Of a DNA stretch of 64,000 bases, positions 8,262 through 17,154 are shown piece after piece. The position numbers were made by a program, and so were the translations under genes. Below the pieces are notes generated by a model. It searched no databases. It saw only the letters and a list, made by a program, of their open reading frames with translations, and was not told the DNA's origin. The number at the start of each line of letters is the position of its first letter. Position 1 is the first letter of the stretch. Source of the DNA: Malikia spinosa (GTDB lineage: Bacteria > Pseudomonadota > Gammaproteobacteria > Burkholderiales > Burkholderiaceae_C); NCBI RefSeq assembly GCF_002980625.1, contig NZ_PVLR01000044.1, positions 25,132 through 89,131 of the forward strand, read 5' to 3'.

Positions 8262-10160
8262 TCAGGACTTGATCAGGATTTTTACCTGGTAGTGCTTCTT
8301 CAGCGCCTCGAGGTAGGCCTGCGCCTCGGCCTGGGCCCACATCTGGGCCAGCTGCTGGCGACCCTGCTCGGCTTGCGCGGCGGCCAGCGCCTCGGGTGCG
8401 AGCACCTGATTGATGCGTGCGACGGCATAGCCCTGGGCGCCAAGGTCGACGCCGGCCCAGCCGGGCTGGCCCTTTTCGACCTGGGCCGACAGCAAGGCGG
8501 AAACCAGCGGTTGCGCCAGGCCCTGGGCCTGCTGGCGCGAGACCACGATGGCCGCCGGCAGGCTGGCGGCGGTGCCGCCCTTCCAGGCCTCGAGCCGGGC
8601 CTTGCCCTCGGCCTTGGCGAGTTCGAGCGCACGCTGCTGGACCAGGGCCTGGCGCACCTGGGCGCTGACCTCGGCCAGCGGACGAGTGGCAGCCGGGCGG
8701 TGCTGCAGCACGCGAGCGGCCACCAGCTGGTTGGCGCCGAGCTCGACCGCTTCGGTGTTGCGCTTGGAACGCAGCGCGTCGTCGGCAAACACCGTCTGCA
8801 GCAGCTTCGGATTCGCCAGCAGGGCATCGGCACCAGCGGCGGTCGGGCCGCTGCGCTGCAGGCCGGCCTGGGACTTGATGGTCAGGCCCAGCTTGTCGGC
8901 GGCGGGCTTCAAGCTGTCGGCCTGCTCGTAGACCAGGTTGCCGAACTGCTCGGCGGCTTCGACATAGGCCTTGAGCGACTGCTGCTGCTTGAGCTCGCGC
9001 TCGAGCTCGGCGCGCAGCGACTCGAAGCTGGGCTTGGCCGGCTGGCGGATGTCGGTCAGCTGGATGATGTGAAAGCCGAACTCGGACTCGACCAGATCCG
9101 AGAGCTGGCCCTTGGCGAGCGCGAAGGCCGCGTCCTCGAACGGCTTGACCATGCTGCCGCGCGTGAAGAAGTCGAGGTCGCCGCCCTTGGCCGCCGAGCC
9201 CGGGTCCTGCGAGCGGGCCTTGGCCAGCTCGGCGAAGCGCGCCGGGGTCTGGCGCAGCTCGGCCAGCAGGGCCTGCGCCTGCTCCTTGACCTTGGCCTTG
9301 TCGGCCGCAGCGGCATCGGGCGCCACGGTCAGCAGGATATGGCTGGCGCGGCGCTGCTCATCCTTGGCCAGCTGGGCCAGTTTCTGCTCGTAGCGCGCGC
9401 GCAGGTCGGCGTCGGACACCGTGAGGCGGCGCGCGACGGCGTCGAGGTCGAGCACCAGGTATTCGATGTCGGCCTGCTCGGGCGACTGGAAGCGGGTCAG
9501 ATTGGCCTGGTAGTAGGACTCGACATCGGCATCAGTGACCTGGACCTTGGACACGAAATCGGCCGGGGCGAAACGGGCGACCTGGACCTCGCGCCGCTCG
9601 AACCAGGCGCCGAGCGCGGGCTGGGCCACGGCGGCCGGCAGCAGCGAGCTCGCGCTGATGCCCGCCAGCACCTGGCGCTGCGCGATGTCCTGGCGCAGCG
9701 AGTTCTCGTACTGCTCGGGCGTCATGCCCTGGGCGCGCAGGGCCTCGTTGTAGCGCTGCAGGTCGAGCTGGCCGTCGGGCTTGCGAAAGGACGCAATCAC
9801 CGGGTCCTGCGACAGCTCGCGCACCAGGCGCTGGTCGGGCGTGACGATATGCTGGTCCTGGGTGGCCAGCGCCAGCACGCGCTGGGCGATCAGTCGATCG
9901 AGCGTGATGCGGCGCGCGGCGTCGGACTCGAGCTGGGCCCGGTCGAGGCCGGGCATGCTGGCCAGGCGCTGTTCGACCTCGCTGCGGTGCGCGTTGTCGA
10001 GTTCCTGGCGCGTGATGACCTTGCCGGCGACCTCGGCCACCTTGTCGGTGGAGTCGGTGCTGTCATAGCCCTGGACGCCGAACAGCACGAAGCCGATCAC
10101 GAGCGGAATGAACAGCAAACCCATGATGAGCTTCATGTGCTTGCGGAAAAAATCGAACAT
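8262..10160 (-). CDS. ppiD: PpiD-type periplasmic peptidyl-prolyl isomerase/chaperone
   Basis: A 632-residue protein with a single N-terminal membrane anchor at about residues 11-31 ([20 protein letters not shown]), an SurA-N-like helical region (about 35-170), a parvulin domain near 265-370 (RASHILLTV, then [16 protein letters not shown] and [13 protein letters not shown]) and a long C-terminal chaperone region. This is the domain order and length of PpiD, which stands at the periplasmic exit of the Sec translocon and helps outer-membrane proteins fold. Two tRNA-His genes follow on the same strand and a divergent unknown gene begins upstream. Confidence 0.93.
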   Translation of the reverse strand: MFDFFRKHMKLIMGLLFIPLVIGFVLFGVQGYDSTDSTDKVAEVAGKVITRQELDNAHRSEVEQRLASMPGLDRAQLESDAARRITLDRLIAQRVLALATQDQHIVTPDQRLVRELSQDPVIASFRKPDGQLDLQRYNEALRAQGMTPEQYENSLRQDIAQRQVLAGISASSLLPAAVAQPALGAWFERREVQVARFAPADFVSKVQVTDADVESYYQANLTRFQSPEQADIEYLVLDLDAVARRLTVSDADLRARYEQKLAQLAKDEQRRASHILLTVAPDAAAADKAKVKEQAQALLAELRQTPARFAELAKARSQDPGSAAKGGDLDFFTRGSMVKPFEDAAFALAKGQLSDLVESEFGFHIIQLTDIRQPAKPSFESLRAELERELKQQQSLKAYVEAAEQFGNLVYEQADSLKPAADKLGLTIKSQAGLQRSGPTAAGADALLANPKLLQTVFADDALRSKRNTEAVELGANQLVAARVLQHRPAATRPLAEVSAQVRQALVQQRALELAKAEGKARLEAWKGGTAASLPAAIVVSRQQAQGLAQPLVSALLSAQVEKGQPGWAGVDLGAQGYAVARINQVLAPEALAAAQAEQGRQQLAQMWAQAEAQAYLEALKKHYQVKILIKS

Positions 10161-10318
10161 AGCCGGTACCAGTCAGAACAAAAAAGTCGAGCCGAAAGAG
10201 TTTACTTGAGATCGATGGCTGCTCCCTGTGGCAGGGCGGGCAGCGCTGCGGTGCGAGAATCGCCGCTCCACCCCTCCCGGCGGCCCGCCTGGCCGCCGCG
10301 CTCTCACACAGGAAACCG

Positions 10319-11095
10319 ATGCTGCGCGACTTGCTGCTCAAAGACTTTGGCCTGGACCTGCCCATCGCGGGCGGCTCCGGCCGCAATGCCGAAGACCCGA
10401 TCGTCATCGCCACCGATTCGCTCTACCTCGCGGTCGAGGCGCAGGACAGCATCGCTGCCTGCCTGTTCGGCGGCCAGCAGCAATGGCGGCTGGTGGCCAA
10501 GCAGCCCGACCCGGTGCGGCCGACGGTCGAATGCTGCCAGTACGAGATCCGCTTCATCGACGGCGAGCAGCTGGTGGCCGAGCCGCGCCAGCTCTACTTC
10601 GACACCAGCCGCCTCAAGCTGGCGCCCGGACGCAGCACCCCGGCTTGCGGCTTCAGCCTGGGCGAGCGCTTTGGCTTCGGGCTGCCGGCGCAGTTCGGCT
10701 GGCTGCATTTCGAGCGCATGGGCCCGGTCGATACGCCGGCCGGCGGCCTGCGGCTGGATTACGCGGCGCGCCAGACCGAGGTCAGCCTGACGCTCTACCC
10801 GGCGCCGGACCGCACGCCAACCGAAGCCGGCCTGCAGGCCGAGCTGGAACAGGCGCTGGCCGAGCTGCGGGTCGAATTCCCGGGCCTGCAGCCGGCCAGC
10901 GAGAACAAGAGCGCCAATCTGCGCTACGCCAGCTTCGATGCCGGCCAGCGCTTCTCGGCGCTGGCGCTGACCAGCTACCAGGGCCATTACTGCCGCATCC
11001 GGCTGACACTGGCGCCATCGGCGATCGGCCAGGACTTCCAGTGCCTGATGGATTCGCTGTCGGCGATGCTGAGCCACTTCAACCGCAGGAGCTGA
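10319..11095 (+). CDS. unrecognised protein, 258 aa
   Basis: I do not recognise this protein. It has no signal peptide, membrane segment or familiar catalytic motif. The N-terminal part reads as beta-rich (DPIVIATDSLYLAVEAQDS). The middle has two short Cys sites (ECCQYEIRF and PACGFSLG), and the C-terminal third is helical, with a QAELEQALAELR stretch. Base composition and codon use match the neighbours, and AGGAAACCG just before the ATG supports the start, so it is a real resident gene. It is divergent from ppiD and followed by the sulfur block, and neither neighbour suggests a function. Confidence 0.75.
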   Translation: MLRDLLLKDFGLDLPIAGGSGRNAEDPIVIATDSLYLAVEAQDSIAACLFGGQQQWRLVAKQPDPVRPTVECCQYEIRFIDGEQLVAEPRQLYFDTSRLKLAPGRSTPACGFSLGERFGFGLPAQFGWLHFERMGPVDTPAGGLRLDYAARQTEVSLTLYPAPDRTPTEAGLQAELEQALAELRVEFPGLQPASENKSANLRYASFDAGQRFSALALTSYQGHYCRIRLTLAPSAIGQDFQCLMDSLSAMLSHFNRRS

Positions 11096-11213
11096 GCGCG
11101 CGGCTTCCCTTTAGTTGGTTTGGTAATTTTCAAGTGATTTTTTATTAGTTCTTGTTGGCTGGGTTTGCTTCGATCATCGGTCTCATCACCACCCGATCGC
11201 AAGGAAACCCCTC

Positions 11214-12230
11214 ATGCAAGCACGCCGTCACTGGATAAGACACCAGCTAGCCATCGCCGCCCTGCTCGGCGCCGGCCTGGTCCCGGCCTGGGCCCAGAAC
11301 AAGGTCGAACTGCTCAACGTTTCGTACGACCCGACGCGCGAACTCTACGTCGAGTTCAACGCCGCCTTCGCCAGGCACTGGAAGGCCAAGACCGGCCAGG
11401 AGGTCGCGATCAAGCAGTCGCATGGCGGCTCGGGCAAGCAGGCACGCGGCATCATCGACGGGCTCGATGCCGATGTCGCGACGCTGGCGCTGGCCGGCGA
11501 CACCGATGCGCTGCACCACAACGGCAAGCTGATCCCGAAGGACTGGCAAAAGCGCCTGCCGCACAACAGCTCGCCCTATACCTCGACCATCATCCTGGTG
11601 GTGCGCGAGGGCAACCCCAAGGGCATCAAGGACTGGGACGACCTGGCCCGGCCGAGCGTCAAGGTCATCACGCCGAACCCCAAGACCTCGGGCGGCGCAC
11701 GCTGGAACTACCTGGCGGCCTGGGAATTCGCCAAGCGCAAGTATGGCGGCGAGGCGCAGGCGCGCGACTTCGTCAGGAAGCTGTACGAGAACGTGCCGGT
11801 GCTCGATACCGGCGCGCGCGGCTCGTCGATCACCTTTGGCCAGCGCAACCAGGGCGATGTCTTCATCTCGTGGGAGAACGAGGCCTATCTGCTCGAGAAG
11901 GAATTCGGCGCCAAGTTCGACATCGTCTACCCGTCGATCAGCATCCTGGCCGAGCCGGCCGTCACGGTGGTCGACAAGACGGTTGACCGCAAGGGCACGC
12001 GCCAGGTGGCGCAGGCTTATCTGGAATACCTCTACAGCGACGAGGGCCAGGACATCGCGGGCAAGAACTTCTACCGCCCGATCTCGGCCAAGGCGCAGGC
12101 CAAGTACGCCAAGCAGTTCCCCAAGCTCAACCTGTTCAGCATCGACCAGGCCTTCGGTGGCTGGAGCCAGGCCAGCAAGGACCATTTCGCCGACGGCGCC
12201 AGCTTCGACCAGATCTACAGCAAGAAGTAA
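11214..12230 (+). CDS. sbp: periplasmic sulfate-binding protein (Sbp), copy 1
   Basis: A 338-residue solute-binding protein with a Sec signal ending at PAWAQ. Family landmarks are [13 protein letters not shown] at the mature N-terminus, [12 protein letters not shown] as the first anion-binding loop, and [11 protein letters not shown]. It delivers sulfate or thiosulfate to a CysTWA transporter. No permease genes follow here; they sit at 42.2-45.0 kb with a second sbp. The gene is 25 bases ahead of a molbindin gene and the cysB-like regulator gene, so supply and regulation appear linked. The T-rich upstream gap (about 11100-11160) probably holds the promoter. Confidence 0.93.
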   Translation: MQARRHWIRHQLAIAALLGAGLVPAWAQNKVELLNVSYDPTRELYVEFNAAFARHWKAKTGQEVAIKQSHGGSGKQARGIIDGLDADVATLALAGDTDALHHNGKLIPKDWQKRLPHNSSPYTSTIILVVREGNPKGIKDWDDLARPSVKVITPNPKTSGGARWNYLAAWEFAKRKYGGEAQARDFVRKLYENVPVLDTGARGSSITFGQRNQGDVFISWENEAYLLEKEFGAKFDIVYPSISILAEPAVTVVDKTVDRKGTRQVAQAYLEYLYSDEGQDIAGKNFYRPISAKAQAKYAKQFPKLNLFSIDQAFGGWSQASKDHFADGASFDQIYSKK

Positions 12231-12255
12231 CACTTTTTTATTCAAGGAAAAAATC

Positions 12256-12471
12256 ATGTCCATTCAAGCCATCAACGTCCGCAACCAGTTCAAGGGCAAG
12301 GTCAAGGAAATCATTCGCGGCGATGTCGTGTCGGAAATCGATGTCGAGACGCCCTGGGGCATCGTGACCTCGGTCATCACGACCCGCTCGGTCGATGCGC
12401 TCGACCTCAAGCTCGGCTCCGAGGTGGTTGCGCTGGTCAAGTCGACCGAAGTCTCGCTGGCCAAGCTGTAA
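12256..12471 (+). CDS. molbindin: stand-alone Mop/TOBE domain protein
   Basis: A 71-residue protein made of a single TOBE/Mop domain: NVRNQFKGKVKEIIRGDVVSE, TPWGIVTSVITTRS and LKLGSEVVALVKSTEVSLAK. Such molbindins bind molybdate, and sometimes other oxyanions, in the cytoplasm. AAGGAAAAAATC before the ATG sets the start. The stop codon shares one base with the start of the cysB-like gene (TAATG), so translation is coupled. Its place between a sulfate-binding protein and a sulfur regulator suggests a link between molybdate and sulfate handling; that is inference. Confidence 0.88.
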   Translation: MSIQAINVRNQFKGKVKEIIRGDVVSEIDVETPWGIVTSVITTRSVDALDLKLGSEVVALVKSTEVSLAKL

Positions 12472-13394
12472 TGAATTTCCAGCAACTGCGCTCGGTGCGC
12501 GAGGCGGTGCGCTGCGGCTTCAACCTGACCGAGGTCGCCGCAGCGCTGCACACCTCGCAGCCTGGCGTCAGCCGCCAGGTACGCGAGCTGGAAGAGGAGC
12601 TCGGCGTCGAGTTGTTCGAGCGCGCGGGCAAGCGCCTGCTGGGTCTGACCTCGGCCGGCAAGGCCTTGCTGCCGATCGTCGAGCGCGTGCTGCTCGACGC
12701 CGACAGCCTGCGCCGGGCCGGCCAGGAATTGCAGGGCCGCGAGGAGGGACGGCTGTCGATCGCCGCCACCCACTCGCAGGCGCGCTACGCGCTGCCGCAT
12801 GTGGTCAGGGATTTCCGCCAGCGCTGGCCGCGCGTGAGCCTGCACCTGCACCAGGGCAGCCCGAAGCAGGTGGCCGAGATGCTGCTGGCGGGCGAGGCCG
12901 ACATCGGCATCGCGACCGAGGCGCTGGCGAGCTACGACCAGCTCGTCACCCTGCCCTGCTACCGCTGGAGCCACAGCATCGTGCTGCCGCCGGGGCACCC
13001 GCTGATCGAACGCGGCAGCGCCATCACGCTGCATGACCTGGCTGCCTACCCGATCATCACCTACGAGCAGGGCTACACCGGCCGTTCGCATATCGATGCA
13101 GCCTTCACGGCGGCCGGACTGCAGCCCGACGTGGTGCTGACCGCAATGGACGCCGACGTGATCAAGACCTATGTCGAGCTCGAGATGGGCGTGGGCATCG
13201 TCGCCTCGATCGCGATCGACGAGGAACGCGACCACCATCTGCACGCGATCGATGCCGGCCACCTGTTCCAGATCAATGTGACCCGGCTCGGCATGCGACG
13301 CAACCTCTGGCTGCCGGGTTTCGCCTTTGGCTTCATCGAGACCTTCGTTCCGACGCTGACGCGCGACGAGGTGTTGAAGGCCTTCGGCGATTGA
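12471..13394 (+). CDS. cysB: CysB-type LysR transcriptional regulator
   Basis: A 307-residue LysR-family regulator: a winged helix-turn-helix at about residues 1-60 (FNLTEVAAALHTSQPGVSRQ) and an effector domain with ATHSQARYALP, the typical CysB anion/O-acetylserine pocket segment. Length and motifs fit CysB/Cbl, activators of sulfur assimilation under sulfate limitation. The start overlaps the molbindin stop by one base. It is a plausible regulator of the surrounding sulfur operons. CysB, Cbl and SsuR cannot be separated on sequence alone here. Confidence 0.9.
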   Translation: MNFQQLRSVREAVRCGFNLTEVAAALHTSQPGVSRQVRELEEELGVELFERAGKRLLGLTSAGKALLPIVERVLLDADSLRRAGQELQGREEGRLSIAATHSQARYALPHVVRDFRQRWPRVSLHLHQGSPKQVAEMLLAGEADIGIATEALASYDQLVTLPCYRWSHSIVLPPGHPLIERGSAITLHDLAAYPIITYEQGYTGRSHIDAAFTAAGLQPDVVLTAMDADVIKTYVELEMGVGIVASIAIDEERDHHLHAIDAGHLFQINVTRLGMRRNLWLPGFAFGFIETFVPTLTRDEVLKAFGD

Positions 13395-13418
13395 CCCGGC
13401 TCAGCGGTCAGACGGCGC

Positions 13419-14714
13419 TCAGACCGCGGCCAACGCCTGGTCCAGATCGGCCAGCAGGTCGTCGATATGCTCGATGCCGATCGACAGGCGCACCGCGTCC
13501 TCGGGCACCCCGGACTTGACCAGTTCCTCGGGCGAGAGCTGGCGGTGCGTGGTCGATGCCGGATGGGTGGCGAGCGACTTGGCGTCACCGATGTTGACCA
13601 GGCGGGTGAACAGGCCCAGCGCGTCGAGGAAGCGCGCACCGGCCGCCCGGCCCTGACCCGCTTCACTCTTGACGCCGAAGGTCAGCAGGCCCGAGGCCTT
13701 GCCGCCCAGGTATTTCTGCGCCAGCGCATGGTCCGGGTGCTCGGGCAGACCCGCGTAGTTGACCCAGCCCACCTTGGGGTGCTGCTGCAGGAACTGCGCC
13801 ACTGCCAGGCTGTTGGCGTTGATGCGGTCCATGCGCAACGCCAGCGTCTCGATGCCTTGCAGGATCAGGAAGGCGTTGAAGGGCGAGATCGCCGCGCCAG
13901 TGTTGCGCAGCGGAACCACGCGGGCGCGGCCGATGTAGGCCGCCGCGCCGAGTGCCTCGGTGTAGACCACGCCGTGGTAGCTCGGGTCGGGCTCGTTCAG
14001 GCGCTTGAAACGCGCCTTGTGCTCGGCCCAGGGGAACTTGCCGCTGTCGATGATGGCGCCGCCCAGGCTGGTGCCATGGCCGCCCAGGTACTTGGTCAGC
14101 GACTGCACCACGATGTCGGCGCCATGCTCGATCGGGCGCAGCAGGTAGGGCGAGGCCACCGTGTTGTCGACGATCAGCGGGATGCCGTGCTTGTGCGCGA
14201 TGGCAGCCACGGCCGCGATGTCGGTGATGTTGCCCTGCGGGTTTCCGATCGACTCGACGAAGATGGCCTTGGTGCGCTCGTCGATCAGCGGCTCGAAGCT
14301 GGCCGGATCGCGGTGGTTGGCAAAGCGCGTGTTGATGCCGAACTGCGGCAGCGTGTGCGCGAGCAGGTTGTAGGTGCCGCCATAGAGCGCGGTGCTGGAG
14401 ACGATGTTGTCGCCCGCCTCGGTGATGGTCTGGATCGCGTAGGTCACGGCCGCCTGGCCCGAGGCCAGCGCCAGCGCGGCGATGCCCCCTTCGAGCGAGG
14501 CGATGCGCTGCTCGAGCACATCCTGCGTCGGGTTCATGATGCGGGTGTAGATATTGCCCGGCACCTTGAGGTCGAACAGGTCGGCACCATGCTGCGCGCT
14601 GTCAAAGGCGTAGGCCGCGGTCTGGTAGATCGGCACGGCCACCGCCTTGGTGGTCGGGTCGGGCTGATAACCGGCGTGGACGGAACGGGTTTCAAATTTC
14701 CAGTTTGCTGACAT
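13419..14714 (-). CDS. metY: O-acetylhomoserine sulfhydrylase
   Basis: A 431-residue PLP enzyme of the Cys/Met metabolism family. The internal-aldimine lysine is Lys208 in [11 protein letters not shown], and SGQAAVTYA and YGGTYNLL are further family motifs. The long form and the ending region ([18 protein letters not shown]) fit MetY, which uses sulfide or methanethiol with O-acetylhomoserine to make homocysteine or methionine directly. That would take up sulfide released by the nearby desulfurization enzymes. The upstream minus-strand gap carries a motif shared with the acyl-CoA-dehydrogenase operon promoter. Confidence 0.94.
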   Translation of the reverse strand: MSANWKFETRSVHAGYQPDPTTKAVAVPIYQTAAYAFDSAQHGADLFDLKVPGNIYTRIMNPTQDVLEQRIASLEGGIAALALASGQAAVTYAIQTITEAGDNIVSSTALYGGTYNLLAHTLPQFGINTRFANHRDPASFEPLIDERTKAIFVESIGNPQGNITDIAAVAAIAHKHGIPLIVDNTVASPYLLRPIEHGADIVVQSLTKYLGGHGTSLGGAIIDSGKFPWAEHKARFKRLNEPDPSYHGVVYTEALGAAAYIGRARVVPLRNTGAAISPFNAFLILQGIETLALRMDRINANSLAVAQFLQQHPKVGWVNYAGLPEHPDHALAQKYLGGKASGLLTFGVKSEAGQGRAAGARFLDALGLFTRLVNIGDAKSLATHPASTTHRQLSPEELVKSGVPEDAVRLSIGIEHIDDLLADLDQALAAV

Positions 14715-14782
14715 CGGGGACTCCAGGGGTCAAAGAAAGGCTCAAAATTGAATTGAGTACATGATGGACAACAGCCGCTGAT

Positions 14783-14798
14783 CGGGGAAGGAATAGAT
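14783..14798 (-). promoter_or_regulatory. motif shared by metY and desulfurization promoters
   Basis: On the minus strand, 70-85 bases before the metY start codon, the sequence reads ATCTATTCCTTCCCCG. Nearly the same string occurs on the plus strand at 17029-17044 ahead of the divergent flavoprotein operon. Repeated ATTCC blocks resemble the TTATTCC elements of enterobacterial CysB sites, so this is a candidate sulfur-regulator element. A CTCAA/TTGAG inverted repeat (14741-14757) lies closer to the gene. Confidence 0.4.
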
Positions 14799-14823
14799 CC
14801 GCAGTTGCTTATTACGAAATCAA

Positions 14824-16917
14824 TCAAGAATCATCTGGCCTGAGCAAGCTGACCTGGACCAGGCAATCGTAGAACGCCGGCGCCCGGCCCAGGTCGGTCA
14901 GCTGCTGATGCGTCAGCTCGTTGACATTGGTCCCGTTGTGGCCGAGCTTGCGCCACCAGATACCCAGACCGTTGACGACGCCGGGCCGGGCGCGGTGGCT
15001 GACATCGGCCTGGCAATGGTAGCGGCCGCGGTCGTTGAAGACGCAGACCAGGGAGCCGTCCTCGATGCCGCGTGCGGCCGCGTCGTCGGGATGGATCTCG
15101 AGCCGCGGCTCGCCCTCGATGTCGCGCAGGCTGCGAACGTTGACAAAGGTCGAATTGAGGAAGTTGCGTGCCGGCGGGGAAATCATCGCCAGCGGATAGG
15201 CCGCGCTGCTGCCCCAGGGCTCGTGGTTCGGCAGCACCTGGGGCAATCCGTCCAGGCCCTGGGCCGCCAGCGCCGCGCTGAAGCATTCGCACTTGCCCGA
15301 AGGCGTCGGAAAGCCGCCCTCGGCGAAAGGCGCGTCGGGCAGCGGCAGGCTGAAATAGCCTTGCTGCGTCAGCCGCTCCCAGTCCACCGCGTCACCGAAG
15401 GCCTGGCGGCACAGGGATTCGTCATCCTGCGCGAAGCAGGGGTCGTCGAAGCCCAGGCGGGCCGCCAGTTCGCGAAAGATCTGGCTGTTGGACTTGGCCT
15501 CGCCCAGCGGGGCGATGGCCGGACGGTTCAGCAGCACGTCGGTATGGCCGTAGCTGGTGTGGATGTCCCAGTGCTCCAGCTGCGTGGTCGCCGGCAGCAG
15601 ATAGTCGGCGTAGTCGGCCGTGTCGGTCTGGAACTGTTCGAGCACGACGGTGAACAGGTCCTCGCGCGCAAAGCCCGCCACGACCTGGCCCGACTGCGGC
15701 GCCACGGCGACCGGGTTGCTGTTGTAGACCAGCAGCGCCTCGATGGCGGGACCGAACTCCGGCGAGGCCGGGCGCAGCAAGTCGGCGCCGATGGTGCTCA
15801 TGTTGATCAGGCGCGGCGAGCGCACGCCGGACGCCGCCAGCAGGTCGGGCCGCTGCAGCTGATCGCGCCGGACCGGAAAGTTGCCCGAGCTGCTCAGCAG
15901 CAGCCCGCCGGCCCGCTGGCGCCAGGCACCGATCAGCGCAGGCAGACAGGCGACGGCGCGCACCGCATTGCCACCGCCGCGGGTGCGCTGCATGCCGTAG
16001 TTGAGCCGGATCGCGACCGCTTCGCGCTGCTCGAAGCAGCGCCCGATGTCCTGCGCAAGCGCCAGGATCTGCTCGACCGGCAGGCCGCAATGCTGCGCCG
16101 CCCGCTCCGGCGGCCATTGCAGCGCCCGTTCGCGCAGCTGCGGCCAGCCCAGCGTGTAACGCTCCAGGTAGTCGTGGTCGAGCCAGTCGTGGACGATGAG
16201 CTCGTGCATCAGCGCGTAGGCCAGTGCCGCGTCGGTGCCGGGCAGCAGGGCCAGGTGCTCGTGGCATTTGTCGGCGGTCTCGGAGCGGCGCGGGTCGATG
16301 CAGACCAGTTTGGCACCGCGGCGCTTGGCCTCTTGCGCATGGCGCCAGAAATGCAGGTTGCTGCCGATCGAGTTGGTGCCCCAGAGCAGGATCAGACGCG
16401 ACTCGGCGAAATGCTCGACCTTCATGCCGAGCTTGCCGCCCAGCGTGGCTTCGAGCGCGGCAGCACCGGCCGAGGCACAGATGGTGCGGTCGAGCCGGGA
16501 CGCGCCGAGGCGATGGAAGAAGCGCCGGTCCATCGATTCGCCCTGCACCAGGCCCATGGTGCCGGCATAGCTGTAGGGCAGGATGGCCTGCGGGTCGCGC
16601 GCGGCGATTGCCTGCAGGCGAGTGGCGATGTCGGACAGGGCCTGATCCCAGCTCACGCGCTCGAACTGGCCAGAGCCCTTGGGGCCGACCCGCTTGAGCG
16701 GGTACAGCAAGCGCTCCGGGTGGTGGGTGCGCTCGGGGTAACGCGCGACCTTGGCACACAGCACGCCAGCGGTATGCGGGTGCTCGGGGTTGCCGCGCAC
16801 CTGAACGGCCCGGCCCTGGTCAACGGTGGTGATCAGCGCGCAGCTGTCCGGGCAGTCGTGCGGGCAGGCGCCGCGCACCTCGAAACGGGTCTGTGTCTGT
16901 GTTTGTGGGATAGGCAT
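14824..16917 (-). CDS. molybdopterin oxidoreductase with N-terminal 4Fe-4S site
   Basis: A 697-residue cytoplasmic-type DMSO-reductase-superfamily enzyme (no Tat signal). Cys18, 22, 26 and 54 form the N-terminal 4Fe-4S motif, and the rest matches the molybdopterin-binding and dinucleotide-binding domains (for example LLVYNSNPVAVAP and the C-terminal GPxxF-like NGLGIWWRKLGHNGTNVNELT). Cys147 in RTICASAG may lie near the molybdenum ligand position, which I cannot prove. The substrate is unknown. Sitting between metY and a desulfurization operon, it may reduce a sulfoxide, sulfonate or inorganic sulfur compound. The ATG at 16917 (MPIPQTQ) is preferred to one 13 codons upstream. Confidence 0.85.
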   Translation of the reverse strand: MPIPQTQTQTRFEVRGACPHDCPDSCALITTVDQGRAVQVRGNPEHPHTAGVLCAKVARYPERTHHPERLLYPLKRVGPKGSGQFERVSWDQALSDIATRLQAIAARDPQAILPYSYAGTMGLVQGESMDRRFFHRLGASRLDRTICASAGAAALEATLGGKLGMKVEHFAESRLILLWGTNSIGSNLHFWRHAQEAKRRGAKLVCIDPRRSETADKCHEHLALLPGTDAALAYALMHELIVHDWLDHDYLERYTLGWPQLRERALQWPPERAAQHCGLPVEQILALAQDIGRCFEQREAVAIRLNYGMQRTRGGGNAVRAVACLPALIGAWRQRAGGLLLSSSGNFPVRRDQLQRPDLLAASGVRSPRLINMSTIGADLLRPASPEFGPAIEALLVYNSNPVAVAPQSGQVVAGFAREDLFTVVLEQFQTDTADYADYLLPATTQLEHWDIHTSYGHTDVLLNRPAIAPLGEAKSNSQIFRELAARLGFDDPCFAQDDESLCRQAFGDAVDWERLTQQGYFSLPLPDAPFAEGGFPTPSGKCECFSAALAAQGLDGLPQVLPNHEPWGSSAAYPLAMISPPARNFLNSTFVNVRSLRDIEGEPRLEIHPDDAAARGIEDGSLVCVFNDRGRYHCQADVSHRARPGVVNGLGIWWRKLGHNGTNVNELTHQQLTDLGRAPAFYDCLVQVSLLRPDDS

Positions 16918-16977
16918 ATGAGGCCGATTGTCGGGCAAGTCGCCAATCAAAATCACCGTTTGAAACAGGGTGGAATG

Positions 16978-17009
16978 ATGATTTTTGAATAAGGATATTC
17001 GGAAATCAT
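16978..17009. promoter_or_regulatory. 32-bp imperfect palindrome in the divergent promoter region
   Basis: Two 14-base arms, ATGATTTTTGAATA and TATTCGGAAATCAT, are inverted repeats with 12 of 14 positions matching around a central AGGA. The site lies midway between the start of the molybdoenzyme gene and the flavoprotein operon, in a visibly AT-rich patch. Size and symmetry suit a LysR-family operator that could control both directions; CysB is the local candidate. Confidence 0.55.
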
Positions 17010-17022
17010 TTGCGTTGGATCT

Positions 17023-17044
17023 TATTCCAATCTATTCCTTCCCG
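17023..17044 (+). promoter_or_regulatory. ATTCC direct repeats before the desulfurization operon
   Basis: TATTCC occurs at 17023 and 17033, exactly one helical turn apart, and the second copy continues as CTATTCCTTCCCGG, as in the metY upstream region. This is about 110 bases before the first gene of the operon and next to the 32-bp palindrome. It is proposed as an activator or promoter element; no clear -10 box can be named. Confidence 0.4.
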
Positions 17045-17154
17045 GTCGCATCCGGGCTTCCTACGATAGGAACACCGGGTTCAAGCCATCCGCTTGCCGA
17101 CCCGCATTCGACGCCTTCTGGCGTCATTGACGCCCCCATCCAACAAGCCCCACG

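Noticed and set aside
8292..10790. 832-codon plus-strand open frame opposite ppiD
   Set aside because: Antisense shadow with Leu/Gly/Gln-rich low-complexity content; it also runs across the start of the next real gene.
14715..14823. SAM-type riboswitch upstream of metY
   Set aside because: The gap is only 109 bases and I see no conserved SAM-I or SAM-II core; only a short CTCAA/TTGAG repeat and the shared ATTCC motif.
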